Shown one piece after another: positions 18,130 to 28,504 of a DNA stretch of 64,000 nt. The notes beneath the pieces were generated by a model. The model had not been told where the DNA came from and searched no databases. It worked only from the letters and a program-made list of their open reading frames with translations. The position numbers and the translations under genes were made by a program. The DNA lies in contig OX637354.1 of the NCBI GenBank assembly GCA_951799405.1, positions 3,596,001 through 3,660,000 of the forward strand. The letters are read 5' to 3'. The stretch is from Agapetus fuscipes (Eukaryota; Arthropoda; Insecta; Trichoptera; Glossosomatidae). Every line of letters starts with the position of its first letter. Position 1 is the stretch's first letter.

Positions 18130-18830
18130 TGTGGATAACTTATCAAACTAAAATCAAATTAATTCTTATTCAAATTAAGTCTTACCGTTCTTTAGCTTGC
18201 AGTTATTTACTTGCAAACACGTAAAAATAATAGTGATTTATCTGCCGCCGTATTATGTGAAGCTTTCTTATACATGCCCACTCTCCCATGCTTATAATGC
18301 TAATGTACGACGCTTCAAGCGATTATAGATTAGTGCCTAGTGACGTCACGTCCCCCTATCCGACCAATCAGAGGCCGGGAAGCGCTCCATTAGCGGCTCG
18401 GGGTGATTATCCACCGAAATGTTCGCAATTAAAGATTACACGCTTTGTTTTTAAAGTCGGCAATTAACTATTTGTCCTATGAACCAGCTGCCACAGTTTT
18501 ACACGCCATTTTGTGCCGTAATTTTTGATAATTACATAAAAAATTCTACGCAATTATTTTAGATGATTGGTTAAGAGGTACTTACTACTTATTTACTTTC
18601 CGTATCGAGTACCCTGAGTACGAGTTTTCAACTTGACAGCATTCTTTTATTGGTATTAAGCAATGAAATTATGATTGAAATACCAATTACAGTGTGAAAA
18701 TGACAAAAGATACAAAACTTTCATGTAAACCTCCACAAATTTGAAAAGGCTACAACATCTCTCATAACTGCAATCCATAGTACTTCAATATCTTTAAATG
18801 AGCCCAGTTTCATTTTCCTCAGGAAACCAG
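18130..18830. other. no gene or repeat recognised
   Basis: Includes a moderately GC-rich stretch at 18340-18415. No coding frame of note. Confidence 0.4.
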
Positions 18831-18831
18831 G

Positions 18832-19273
18832 ACTCTGGAGGAAATGAAAGAAGTATGCAAGGATAGAAAGAAATGGCGGTTGATCTGTGATGTTGGCGGC
18901 TAGGGTTTGTTAAAGTGAAATTGGTTTTATGATTTAGTTTTTTATGTTCATGTACCTATACCTATATTGTTATTTTTATTCTTTGATTTAAAAAATGTAA
19001 TTTGTCATGTATGTTCTTTGACTTATAGGTTGTTATGCGGCTGGCCACCCATAATACAAAAATTGGTTCACTTTGCCAATGTCACCCCTGTTTTAGGGAA
19101 GGACGGCAAGAGTTGCAAGGCTTATGTTCATTTGAGATTGAGTTTTTATATTGTAGGTCCACATGCGGCATGTGTTAGCGCGAAATTATACATATCTGCT
19201 TGTGGGAATGCATTTAGTATAAATCTTAAATGATATATCTATATCTTTGCAGCTTAGATTAGATTAGATTAGA
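18832..19273 (+). mobile_element. LINE-C 3' end plus T module
   Basis: Starts with 23 codons of the C-terminus (LEEMKEVCKDRKKWRLICDV), stop at 18901, 3' UTR, T start TTGACTTATAGGTTGTTATG at 19018, and tail (TTAGA)n to 19273. Nearly identical to 43790-44205, so the two are copies of one young master. Confidence 0.85.
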
Positions 19274-19324
19274 TTCATTTGATATAATGTCATGAAAATA
19301 TGCACGCTCAATTGTTGCAAGTTA

Positions 19325-19425
19325 ATGGGCTGATAAAACGGCATATTTTGGGGAAAATCACTCTTTAATACTTTCCGTACACTTTACTTTACTCAAGTTT
19401 AGCAACTCGTACCTACTGAGGGTAC
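19325..19425 (+). mobile_element. MITE-K half copy
   Basis: TTTTGGGGAAAATCACTCTT to TCAAGTTTAGCAACTCGTAC matches one arm of the fold-back at 55.27-55.50 kb. Confidence 0.65.
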
Positions 19426-19699
19426 AGAACCACCTTTGCGAGGTATCTCCAGTGACTGGTGAAAGCTACCTGCATTGTAGTTTTCTTGAAGCAGGACGTT
19501 AGTGTGTATTTTTCAGCAATTAATGGGTAATTAATTAATGGGTATACTGACTTTTGTGCCGAGCCCTGGCGTCGAAGTCTCGACGGCAGTTGAGATCTTA
19601 CCGTACCTATTTGAGGATAGGACGGAATAAAACATGGGGGTGCCTACTTTGCGCTCAGCTGTTGATAGGACGTGTTTTATTTCGTCCTATAAGGTAAGA

Positions 19700-19795
19700 T
19701 CTAGAAGATAAGACACCCTCGGTGGGGATCAAACCCTTGATCTCGGCATGGAATGCAAGCACTCCAACAACTGATCTATCAACTGGACTTTTAAC
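19700..19795 (-). repeat. SINE2 head fragment
   Basis: Minus-strand head: GACACCCTCGGTGGGGATCA, GGCATGGAATGCAAGCACTC and a degenerate A box. Confidence 0.65.
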
Positions 19796-19872
19796 GAGCC
19801 TGGTCGTCTCTAGAAAGCGCCAATTCTCAAGAAAGACCCATTTGCTGTAAGGCTGAATGGACCTTTGGTGAC
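19795..19872 (-). repeat. SINE1 body fragment
   Basis: CTAGAAAGCGCCAATTCTCA and GCTGTAAGGCTGAATGGACC. Fused directly to the SINE2 head. Confidence 0.6.
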
Positions 19873-20075
19873 AGTATACGATAATAATGTGCATGTTTTG
19901 CATGTTATGGTCTTTTAAATATTAAAATCATTTCACATTCAAAATCTTTTTGTCTATTTTAAATTACCTAATGTGGTACGGCAACTATTATTTGCCTTTT
20001 ATTAAGGTTTCGCTACTGGTACAGTCTCATTGATCTGCCCAGTAGATTAATTATCAATGCGGAAGAGCACCATGC

Positions 20076-20122
20076 GACGAACAAGCGTGCACAGGGATCT
20101 TGACGTTTGATTCCCACAAAAT
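20076..20122 (+). repeat. SINE1 tail-A fragment
   Basis: CGACGAACAAGCGTGCACAG and GATTCCCACAAAATAAAC, a degenerate tail A placed right before the Jockey-like fragment. Confidence 0.45.
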
Positions 20123-20595
20123 AAACGGTCATCTCTGGTCCAGTAAACCAGAGAGGCTGTGTGACCAATTTGATTCTGTGCAAAGAAAAGCGGTGAAGCT
20201 GATTGATGATCCCACTCTCACAGCCAACCTACATTCTCTCGAGCACAGAAAGAAAGTTGGAATGATCAGTCTCTTCTATAGGTACTATAATGGCGTCTGC
20301 TCTGATGAAATATCCTCACTTACACCCCCTCCTCTCGTCACAACAAGGGCAACTCGTAGAACGGCTCACATTCATCCCTTTGCAGTCGATATCAAAACTA
20401 TGAGAACTTGGTGTTTTCACGACTCATTCCTTTGCCAAACTGCCCGCTTATGGAATGAGTTACCGGTACCTATCTGTGTTTCCATCCCAATTAACCTTGC
20501 CCTTTTCAAAAACAATATCAATCCACTTCCTTTTCAGTGTCTCAAAACAAAGCAACGCAACACACAACACAACGCAGCTAACAGCCCTTCTACGA
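20123..20595 (+). pseudogene. Jockey-like LINE reverse-transcriptase C-terminus
   Basis: Open frame with NGHLWSSKPERLCDQFDSVQ, KAVKLIDDPTL, ISLFYRYYNGVCSDEI, HIHPFAVDIKTMRT and SFLCQTARLWNELP. This order ('Q+..+LI.D', 'FYR.Y.G.C..E', 'H...V......F....RLWN.LP') marks the last about 150 residues of Jockey-like LINE ORF2. The polymerase core is absent. The frame runs on into MITE-C at its 3' end, so the last residues of the open frame are not LINE-derived. Confidence 0.8.
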
Positions 20596-20788
20596 AGGAT
20601 CAGAAGCGCTATTCTGCTACATTTCTTACGACCTTAAGGCGGTGAGATACCGATTTGTGTCCAATAATAAGGAGTACTGAGATTTTGTATCTATGGAGTT
20701 CTTTCGCAAGCGCTAGGAATCTCCGTCTTGGATTAATATCCAAAGTGTAAGGAATTTAGCAGAATTACGCTTCAGGACATCACCCGCC
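20596..20788. mobile_element. MITE-C copy 1
   Basis: Terminal inverted repeats TCAGAAGCGCTATTCTGCTA and the complement of TAGCAGAATTACGCTTCAGG; interior CTTTCGCAAGCGCTAGGAAT. Same as 30970-31131. Confidence 0.7.
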
Positions 20789-20796
20789 ACATCACC

Positions 20797-20878
20797 AACA
20801 CCTCTGCGGCTTTACAAAAAGTGTCATAGATCCCTAGAGTCTCTGCAATCTAGATAGTGTCTCCCGCACAGAATTAAA
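20797..20878 (+). repeat. SINE1 tail-B fragment or LINE 3' end
   Basis: ACACCTCTGCGGCTTTACAA to TCTCCCGCACAGAATT. Since a Jockey-like ORF lies just upstream, this may be that LINE's own 3' end, separated by the MITE-C insertion. Confidence 0.6.
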
Positions 20879-20921
20879 AAAAAAAGTATCATTTATTTAT
20901 CTTGGACTTTTGGTATACTCT

Positions 20922-21243
20922 TTGGCCGGTCTGTAGTCTTGTGGTTAACACTTCTGACACTTAAACGGAAGGTTATGGGTTTGAATCCCGGCAAAGTAAA
21001 AAAACATTCCATTTAAATTTTCAAATATGCTCTTCGCAGGGTGAAAAATTCATATTCCTTCACCAAAGATCGGTCATCAAAAGGTCTATCCAGCCTTAAA
21101 GCAACTGGATCTTGCTTGAGTTTTGGCGCTTTGAAGCGACGAACAAGCTCGTAAACAACACCTCTTCGGCACTACAAGTGAGTGTCATAGACCCCTAGAG
21201 TCTCTGAAATCTAGGGAGTCTCCCGCACGGGATTTCTTAAAAC
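20922..21243 (+). repeat. SINE1 with tail B, full length
   Basis: Head GGCCGGTCTGTAGTCTTGTG, degenerate B box GGTTTGAATCCCGGCAAAG, body, and tail B ending CTCCCGCACGGGATTTCTTA. Confidence 0.85.
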
Positions 21244-21499
21244 ATAATAAAAATACTCGCCTCTGTGAACAACCTTCTCAATTGTTTTTTATTGCCTCTC
21301 CGGATTTGCTCTCTCAGTTATTTATTTGGTTTCATTGGTGGATCGATATCCTCTCAGGGGTCGACAAGAGGGTGTAAGGGAGCGAGGGTAAGAGGGGAGA
21401 GAGTCTGTAAGGGCAGGGGTGGGAAGCGAGACTGCAAACGTAGAGGGGATAGAACAAGATGGATGACTACGAAAGCAGCTGACTTTCTTAAAATAGTAA

Positions 21500-21797
21500 C
21501 ACGTACATATAGTGCAACTTCTTGCCGCGCTATCCCCGAAGGATTTTGCATTTGTCGATTCGAGACCTATCTATTTATTTGGGGTTAGAGAGCCGGCCTT
21601 ACGCCAATCACTGAAGTTGAGGGGGGGGAGGGGGCTGTTCTCTTTTCTTGTGAAGGCTGAGCAAACCTTGCCAGTATTAAATTTGGGTTTTGAAATTAAC
21701 ACCGAAACGGGAAATCATTTCTGACAACAGTGTGGGATTCGAACGCGAGCTCTCGGTATGGAATGCAAACGTTCTACCAACCGAGCTATCGAATGCA
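21500..21797 (-). repeat. SINE2, near full length
   Basis: 3' end TAGTGCAACTTCTTGCCGCG; head complement ends CAACCGAGCTATCGAAT. A G-run (GAGGGGGGGGAG) replaces part of the middle. Confidence 0.8.
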
Positions 21798-22015
21798 CTC
21801 TTTACAAGCTTGGTTGTCGCTACAAAGCGCCAATTCTCAAGCAATCCAACTGGATGGACCTTTAGTAACCGGTCTTTGGTATAGGCAATAATTTTTCAAC
21901 CCAGCAATGAGCATATTTGAAAATATAATTGGTATTTTTTTGTGCTCCGCCGGGATTCGAACCCACAACCTTCCATTTACGAATCAAAAGTGTTACCACT
22001 AGATTACAGATCGGT
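21798..22015 (-). repeat. SINE1, 3' truncated
   Basis: Head complement with GCCGGGATTCGAACCCACAA (21950-21969) and the body; the tail is replaced by the adjacent SINE2 head. Confidence 0.8.
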
Positions 22016-22041
22016 CAGAGACCGATTCTTACTTGATAAAC

Positions 22042-22263
22042 ATTTAAAGATGTATTAATCAAATTGACAAAGTTCCAATTCACTTTTTACAATTTTATTT
22101 CTATCTAGCACTTTCGCCTAAAAGGCATCATCAGGACAATGACAATTCACAAGTGCTAGACAGAAATACAATTTTTAAAAGTGAATTGGAACTTAATTTG
22201 ATTAATATACAATGGACTTTCACTGTGTAAACCAACAAACCCTTAAAAAAAATTTAAGATGTG
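22042..22263. mobile_element. fold-back ribozyme element with 11-12-bp flanking repeat
   Basis: ATTTAAAGATGT (22042-22053) and AATTTAAGATGT (22252-22263) flank the element. Arms AGTTCCAATTCACTTTTTAC and its inverted copy (to about 22197) enclose the motif at 22105-22140. The right end has the terminal block ATGGACTTTCACTGTGTAAA (22212-22231). Confidence 0.65.
22105..22140 (-). ncRNA. hammerhead-like motif with variant 3' box
   Basis: Minus strand: CTGATGA (22128-22134), T, GCC-TTTTA-GGC stem-loop, GAAAGTGC. Boxes are intact, but GTGC does not give the usual U-H step after GAAA, so cleavage is doubtful. Confidence 0.4.
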
Positions 22264-22751
22264 TTTCCTTAAAAACACCGTTACCAGTAGAAATCAAACA
22301 GGCAAGAAGCAGTAGAGGCAATCGATACATAGCCTTGGGTATAGTGGTTCTGTCCACCCTTCTATCTATCTCCTCCCCCCCTAGCTTCACCTAGAATTAA
22401 TGTTGTGGAAGCGCTGGTCTAGTCGTGCGAAAGATAGATTATTTAAAAACATTGTATCAACATAGAAGTAAACCCTAAAAACAAATCGATCACATATCAT
22501 TGGCGAAGGGTACCATACAAGCCGGTTTCCATCGGCTTCCCTTTTAAAATGATGTAACAAAGTAGTGAAAAAATATAGGCACAAAGTAAAAAAATACATT
22601 TAAAACCAAAGAAACAATACGTATTTTTTCCCCATTGAAACCATGCAGTCTACTTTATTATCATTTTTGCCTCATTTTAAACGGGAAACCGATGGGAATC
22701 GGCTTGTATGGCACCCTTCACCACTGTCACATACAATCACCATACAATATA

Positions 22752-23311
22752 TTATCGATACCTTGAAAGGGGCCGTCCATAAATTACGTCATCGATTTTG
22801 GCCGATTTTCGACCCCCCCCCCCCCTTACAATCATCCTATAGTCATTATCTAATGACCCCCCCTCCCCCTCTTGCTGTAATAATGGATGAGCTTAATAAT
22901 TAATAATGTTATATTACTTACATAATATTTTGTATATTTTGTAGAAATTGGTATTTACAAGAACGACGTCACTTTTGGTACTCGTACATCATTTGCCATC
23001 ATCCGCAGACCAGACTCCCCCCCCCCCCTTAATGCGAATGACGTAATATATGGACAGCCCCAAAGTAAAACTGAATAAGTGACATATTAAGCTAACTGGG
23101 GTTTCTCAGATAAATGCGCCATTTTCCTATTTTCTACGAGAGAAAACAATTATAAGAAAGTATGAAAATCCTGTAGTTTAGAAGTCCATGAGCATTTCGT
23201 TATAATTAGTTCACTTACTATGAGAAATTACACTAAATAAAATGCTTTATTCACGATTTCTTATATCAGTAAATAAGCAACAGTTTTATCTTTAAAAGGT
23301 GGCAATATGAT
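22752..23311. mobile_element. MITE-E split by MITE-G
   Basis: Left TIR ATTATCGATACCTTGAAAG, right part AAAGTAAAACTGAATAAGTG to TTTTATCTTTAAAAGGTGGC. An unsplit copy at 36.83 kb reads CCTGAAAGGTAAAACTGAAT, which shows where the break is. Confidence 0.75.
22769..23061. mobile_element. MITE-G, complete copy
   Basis: TIRs GGGGCCGTCCATAAATTACG and the complement of CGTAATATATGGACAGCCCC. Contains two long C runs, TACAATCATCCTATAGTCAT and GAACGACGTCACTTTTGGTA. No ORF. 293 bp, inserted into MITE-E with a short AAA-type duplication. Confidence 0.8.
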
Positions 23312-23764
23312 CCACACACAGCTCCATCACAGAAAACAACGATTAATTACAAAGGTTTTTTGAAGAGCAAATTTTCTGTGATGGAGCATGTATGTGACTG
23401 AAATGTCGTCGACCGAAAAGTCGTGTAGACGAACCAAATTGTCCGTGACCGATTCGTACTTACTTGTGTGTGCGTGTGCGTGTCTGTAGATGTAAGTATT
23501 TGGATGGTTGTACATATTTACTAGTGTTCGCTCGAAGCTTCTGCTCGAGACGATTCTGGCATGGTCTGGTGTTTTTCAAAAAAGTCTTTAATCACCTATA
23601 AATACAAATCGCAGTGCTTTGAAGGGGGATTAATACCTAAGCCATTCAGATAGATAGTACAAAAGATTAACTGTGAACCAAATGTGAGTCAATCCTAAAA
23701 TAAACAGTGTAAAATAAATTGGATCGAAGGTTTTTGTTTTTAATTTACACTTGAAGAGAAATGC
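23312..23764. other. mostly unrecognised
   Basis: Contains a small inverted repeat (GCTCCATCACAGAAAA / TTTTCTGTGATGGAGC, 23312-23388) and a TCGTCGACCGAAAAGTCGTG stretch resembling 63.52-63.65 kb. No gene. Confidence 0.45.
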
Positions 23765-23767
23765 AAT

Positions 23768-23945
23768 TCACCAATCTACTTTTCCTGGCCAGTTGTCTTC
23801 ATACGAAATCAGAAGCTTGTGTGCATGTAACGGCATCTGTTGAAGCAGGGTCGAAGTTATGGTCAAGTGGGCCTGGCATGATTCAAATCAACGTCATCCT
23901 GTTCAAAATACGCTAGTCAAGAACAGCGACTTGAGACCCTCGGCT
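23768..23945 (-). repeat. SINE3 copy, degenerate
   Basis: Shares GGCCAGTTGTCTTCATACGA, AGAAGCTTGTGTGCATG and CAGGGTCGAAGTTATGG with 36.31-36.49 kb. The B-box position reads ATGATTCAAATCAACG. Confidence 0.6.
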
Positions 23946-24510
23946 TTAACACGACTATAATTCGACTGCTCTAAGAAAGACAGCACTAAGTCAAAAAAGC
24001 TAGTTTCGCAGGAAAGCCAATTGAATGTTATTTATTCCATGGAGTACAATGCATAAACTATTTCTTACATTAATTTATTAACGAATTGAAAAGAGATAGA
24101 GACACGGCTGTCATCTTGGAATGAAGATAATGATTTGTTACCTTCAGAAATGGAAATAAGTCAAAAACCTAAATTTCGGAGTTACTTCCTTCTTCCTTGG
24201 AGCAGTCGAATTGAATCCAAGTGAATCGTAACAGTGTTTATTTTTACAGGTAAAGGCGTTACGTAAATCATTTTAATTGAAGTGGGGAAATTATCTTGAA
24301 TTATTTCTGCATTGCGGTCCTGGTTCCGCCGCAACGTGGAGGTTCATGAATTCACTTGGTGTATTTATGGGCTTGCTAGGAGGGGACCCTTGATGTGGGG
24401 GAGCCGGTATTTACATACCTAATTGTATTAAACATTTTATTCCAGAGTTTAAGGGCATGTTTGGGGTGAGATAGGAATGGGGAGGAACATTTTATTGCAA
24501 GGAAAACACA
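23946..24510. other. no gene recognised
   Basis: 24236-24290 faintly resembles SINE2 (TTTTTACAGGTAAAGGCGTT). Nothing else is named. Confidence 0.4.
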
Positions 24511-24513
24511 CTA

Positions 24514-24679
24514 GGGCTGGAAGTCTCATCACCACGGTAATTCTAGCCTAAGGAATATCAGTCATATTTGCATGAAGACTAATCAGCTGTTCACTTGCGG
24601 CCATCTTGAATTGACTGGTCTTCATACAAATATTACTGAAATTCGATAATGATTACCGTGGGGATGAGACTTCCAGCCC
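24514..24679. mobile_element. MITE-J fold-back
   Basis: TIRs GGGCTGGAAGTCTCATC and the complement of GATGAGACTTCCAGCCC. The arms continue with ACGGTAAT and ATATTTG...ATGAAGAC, so nearly the whole element folds. About 166 bp, single copy here. Confidence 0.75.
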
Positions 24680-24751
24680 AGTTTTTTCTAGATGCATTCT
24701 TCTCGGTTTGTCTTTGGGTTGTCTATGGATTACCAGACAGTTAATGTTCCT

Positions 24752-24972
24752 TGAATTAGGTATAGATTGGTATAATGGTTCACTTTGCCTATGTCACCCC
24801 TGTTTCAGAAAAAGGTCGGCAAACAGGGTTTATGTTCATTTGAGGTTTGGTTTTATGTTGTAAGTCCACATGCGGCATTTGTGAGCGCGGACTTATACGT
24901 GTCTGCTTTTTGGAATGCATTCATTGTGATTTTTTCCATGTAATATTATATCTCTTTGCAACTTTGATTATA
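24752..24972 (+). repeat. T module
   Basis: Start TCCTTGAATTAGGTATAG is degenerate. GGTTCACTTTGCCTATGTCA and GCGCGGACTTATACGTGTCT are clear; ends GCAACTTTGATTATAC. Confidence 0.75.
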
Positions 24973-25127
24973 CTTAGATAGATTATAGACATAGCCGGGT
25001 GGGTTTTTAAGAGACATTTTTACCTAGAAGTATGAGTATTTTCCCCACTGAAATAAAAAGTCCATTTATTAAAAAATAATTAACAATTAATTATTATATT
25101 TTGTAGCGTTTTTGTATACACACAGTG

Positions 25128-25340
25128 AAAATTAATTTTATTTACTTTTCTTTTCGTTTCTAAAACGTAGTTTTATTTTCACAATAATATTTTCTACCTC
25201 AAGCACTTTCGACCTTCAATACTCTGGTCATTATCCGATAGGTCGAGTATTGAAGGTCGAAAGTGCTTGAGGTAGAAAATTTTATTGTGAAAATAAAACT
25301 ACGTTTGAGAAAAAAAAAATATATATATTTAAAATTAATT
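25128..25340. mobile_element. fold-back element with hammerhead-like remnants
   Basis: Arms CGTAGTTTTATTTTCACAAT ... CTCAAGCACTTTCGACC (25167-25214) and their inverted copy (25249-25303) enclose TCTGGTCATTATCCGATAGG. Flanking AAAATTAATT occurs at 25128-25137 and 25331-25340; it is AT-rich, so it is weak TSD evidence. Confidence 0.6.
25203..25241 (-). ncRNA. degenerate hammerhead-like motif
   Basis: Minus strand CGGATAATGACC ... GGTCGAAAGTGC. The GACC/GGTC stem and GAAAG box are kept, but CTGATGA has decayed to CGGATAA. Confidence 0.35.
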
Positions 25341-25382
25341 ATTAATTTAGTATGATGCTGACTACTCTTACTAAAAAAATAA

Positions 25383-25490
25383 ATAAAGGCTGAGTACCCT
25401 TGCCAACCACTTCAGTTGAGCCGGTTCTTTCCCAGCTCCCGAGGGGCTGGTGCTAATTTCTTGTGCAGGCTGAGTAAACCTTGATTATCC
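25383..25490 (-). repeat. SINE2 middle fragment
   Basis: AACCACTTCAGTTGAGCCGG, AGCTCCCGAGGGGCTGGTGC, GAGTAAACCTTG. Confidence 0.6.
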
Positions 25491-25544
25491 ATGATTTTTT
25501 GTATTTTAAAGCCTATGTGAAAAAAATTAAATGTTGTTTATTGT

Positions 25545-25618
25545 GCATCGTATGGAATCGAACCCGCTACCTTCTGATTCCCAATCCAAAGCGTTAACCG
25601 CCAGACTACGGAGCAGTA
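25545..25618 (-). repeat. tRNA-like head, SINE-derived
   Basis: Minus strand: CCGTAGTCTGGCGGTTAACG A-box and GCGGGTTCGATTCCATACG B-box spaced as in a tRNA. The acceptor stem is not well paired, and no SINE body follows. Confidence 0.45.
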
Positions 25619-25987
25619 TCGTTCTCTTTCACTTTTCTTTTTATATCTTTCCCCCTTTCACACTAAATCTATTTTCCACACTTTTCACATCATTCTTACT
25701 CTTTTATAGTCTCCCATTACATCTCTCTTCCTCGCATTGATTTCGCGTGAAGAGCAAGAGAGAGGGAAGATAATTCTCGTCGTTGTTAGATGAATGCTTC
25801 CGTCTCTGTCTAACAAGCGAGGATGAATGTGCTGGAGAGAGAAGGACGATGCTAAAGGGGAGATAACAGATTGCGCGGAAAATTGTTGATCTATAAAACA
25901 GGAACGGACTGGAGTTTTTTTTATCTATAATCTAAGTTGCAAATAAATTTTAATGGATTTTTTACCTTAATATAATATCGTCACCTG

Positions 25988-26112
25988 AAAGGTAACTGTA
26001 ACTCCGTCGCCGTTCCGCTAGGGGTGGCCAGAGACTCTGTAGAGCTGCCTTCATTTCTTCCTATCCTTACGTACCTACCTCTTTCAATTCATTCATATCC
26101 ATGACATTTTTC
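25988..26112 (-). pseudogene. LINE-A 3' end fragment
   Basis: Minus strand encodes MKEVCKD-like to RGSGHP-like residues (NELKEVRT...ATPSGTATE context), with a TAACTGTAACT tail as in 8.06 kb. About 30 codons only. Confidence 0.6.
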
Positions 26113-26146
26113 ATATATTAATTTTACATTCACATTGATTTATTAT

Positions 26147-26380
26147 TCCTTGACTTATAGGTTGGTATGAGGCTGACCACCTATACTGTAAAAAATGGTT
26201 CACTTTGTCAATGTCACCCCTTTCTCAGGGAAGGTCGGCAAGAGTTGCAATGCTTGTGTTCATTTGAGATTGGGTTTTTTATATTACAAGATCACATGCG
26301 GCATGTTTAAGCGTGAACTGCGAAATGCGTTTAATATGAATCTTAAATGTAATATATCTTTGCAAATTAGATTATAAATA
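26147..26380 (+). repeat. T module, full length
   Basis: Start TCCTTGACTTATAGGTTGG (26147-26165), all interior blocks, GCAAATTAGATTATAAATATTAG end. Confidence 0.85.
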
Positions 26381-26800
26381 TTAGATCGAGGTTTCGCCAC
26401 TGAGTGTGACTTTTAAAATGTTATTTTTCTTGCAATTTATATTGAAGGTAATCATTTCTAACTTAAGATTCGTGTTTATTTTACCCCCTCCTTTCATTAC
26501 CTCAGTATAAGTACCACAATATGTACGAAGTGCATTATGTTTTACAAGTCACGTCCCCCCCCGCCATCTCCTGCTATAAGATCAGCTGTGAAGGAGATCA
26601 TTTGTAATGACCCCTCTCCCCGAACGAGAGGGTTTGGCTTTCATTGCAACCCCCTGCTAGGGAATTAGTGTAAAAGAAAATATTTACTTACACAAATACA
26701 CCTCCACTATCGTCTTCAAATATGCACGTAAACCGAAGCGATTTACTTTAATATGTTTTATAATATAACTTCAAACCGAGTCGCATAAATATATTAGCTA
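26381..26800. other. no gene or repeat recognised
   Basis: C-rich patches at 26550-26660; no named feature. Confidence 0.35.
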
Positions 26801-26801
26801 T

Positions 26802-27055
26802 TCCTTGACTTATAGGCTGGTATAAAACTGACAACCCATGCTGTAAAAAATTATTCACTTCGCCAATGTCACTCCTATTTTAGGGACGGCAAAATTTGCA
26901 AGATGTATTTGAGGTTTGGATTTTAATTTCTAAGTAGGTACACTCGTAGCATTTGTAAGCGAGAACTTGAACGCGTCTGTTTGTGGGCATGTAATTAATG
27001 TGAATTTTTAATGCTCATACATATATCTTTGCAACATATAGATTACATATTATAG
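26802..27055 (+). repeat. T module, diverged
   Basis: Start TTCCTTGACTTATAGGCTGG. Missing part of the GGAAGGTCGGCAAGAG block; ends GCAACATATAGATTACA. Confidence 0.75.
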
Positions 27056-27657
27056 ATAGGTTGCTAAGGACGGCAGTCCAATACAAGGCTGACGTTAGTG
27101 CTGAATTTTGTGTTGTTAATTAAGTGGGATAACAAATCTAATGAGATTTCGTCCCTGCTAATTAATAAAACAAAACTTCTTAGAGTTTGTGTATTTACAC
27201 AGTAGTGCAGGCGCCAAAGGGATTTTAGTGTGCAAAATATGAGGACCGCATTCTGTGAACAGTTTTGAACTCAGAAAAGCTTCCAGATTATGGTACTGAA
27301 TGTTGCCAGGACGTTTTCTGGTCCAATTTTTTTTATACCCCACCCCCTTGGATATCAAGGAAATGTACTGAGCCAATTCCTTACAACAATGTTAATCTTT
27401 GTTTTATTGAAAATATACAATTGTTTCTTATGATTACAGCTACATATAGCTACTCAATAGACATCAAGAACAAAAAAGAAAAAAAAATTAAGAATTTAAA
27501 AAAAAAAAACGAAAAATCAGATTTTGTCATATTGTAGCGTAGCATATGTATCTATAGTTAGAGTCTTATTTTCACAAATTAAGTATTTATTTCCCCTCGA
27601 GTACCTACATACTCTTGACTTGCTTACGTCATTTAGGGCAAGAGTCTCTTCTGGAAA
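27056..27657. other. no gene recognised
   Basis: Poly-A-rich run near 27470-27515. No supported coding sequence. Confidence 0.35.
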
Positions 27658-28030
27658 ACGCACCTCTTTCAATTCATTGACATCCATCACCTTTTTCATG
27701 CATTTTCTTCTGCCACGATCATTTTGTTTATCCCATTCTTTCACAATCTCCTCAATCTAATCACTCCATACTATTCTCGATCGTCCCTTACCTCTTTTTC
27801 CTTTCACACTTCCTCTGTATATATCTATACTTTGTCACTCTATCATCATTCATTCTTTTCACATGCCCAAACCATATCATCACATTCTTTTGTACCTTAA
27901 CTTTCACATCCTCTTTCAACTTACATGCTATGCTTTCTTTATCCATTCATTCCTAACTCTATCCTTCAGATTTTTTCATGTCATGCTTCTCAAATACTTC
28001 ATTTCCACCGTACATACTTTACTCATTTCA
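27658..28030 (-). pseudogene. LINE-A C-terminal fragment, frameshifted
   Basis: Minus strand shows KKVMDVNELKEV (27660-27700), KEWDKQNDRGRRKCM (27700-27745) and, in other frames further up, RSMT/LKDRVRNEW-like and KVKVQKNVMIWFGHVKRMN-like residues. Matches 8.1-8.6 kb in order. Several frameshifts. Confidence 0.65.
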
Positions 28031-28060
28031 CAATCGAAAAACCAATTGTACGGTTACTAA

Positions 28061-28344
28061 AGCATTCACTTCTCGAGGTCCTGCTGTGCAGCCTCTCTGC
28101 TCCCCCTTTTAAATTAGTCTCGGGTGTTTTCATCTCTTGGCAAAACTTCAGGGATCCGCTCTCCTCGGAAGGGGTCTACAACCCCTAAGAAGGCGCCGCG
28201 GCTGCAATAATTACCACTCGGATTTCCGCCAGTCACTCCGGGAACAAAACAACACTTAGCGGATATCAGATAGTGGGAGAGAGTGGAAGGGTGGCTATCT
28301 CCCTTTCCGCAAACGAAGCACAATTAATTAATATAATTGATTTA
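28061..28344. other. unrecognised, moderately GC-rich
   Basis: A minus-strand frame (28323-28114) has two Cys near its start (MCFVCGKGDSH) but no recognisable domain. It could be a piece of a mobile-element protein; I cannot name it. Confidence 0.3.
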
Positions 28345-28500
28345 GAGATTTTGACTTAAAGGTGATGCTGATAACCCATGCTGTAAAAAAAGGTTCACTT
28401 TGTCAATCTTACCTTACTGATTTAGGTAAGGTCGGCGAGAGTTGCAGGGCTTATGTTCACTCGAGATTGGGATGTTATGTTGTAAATCCACATGCGTTAG
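28345..28500 (+). repeat. T module 5' half, cut by minisatellite
   Basis: Degenerate start TTTTGACTTAAAGGTGATGC, then GGTTCACTTTGTCAATCTTA and AAGGTCGGCGAGAGTTGCAG. It stops at CCACATGCGT where the array begins. Confidence 0.7.
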
Positions 28501-28504
28501 TGCT

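Noticed and set aside
24514..24679. MITE-J as another ribozyme element
   Set aside because: It folds back, but has no CTGANGA/GAAA box pair.
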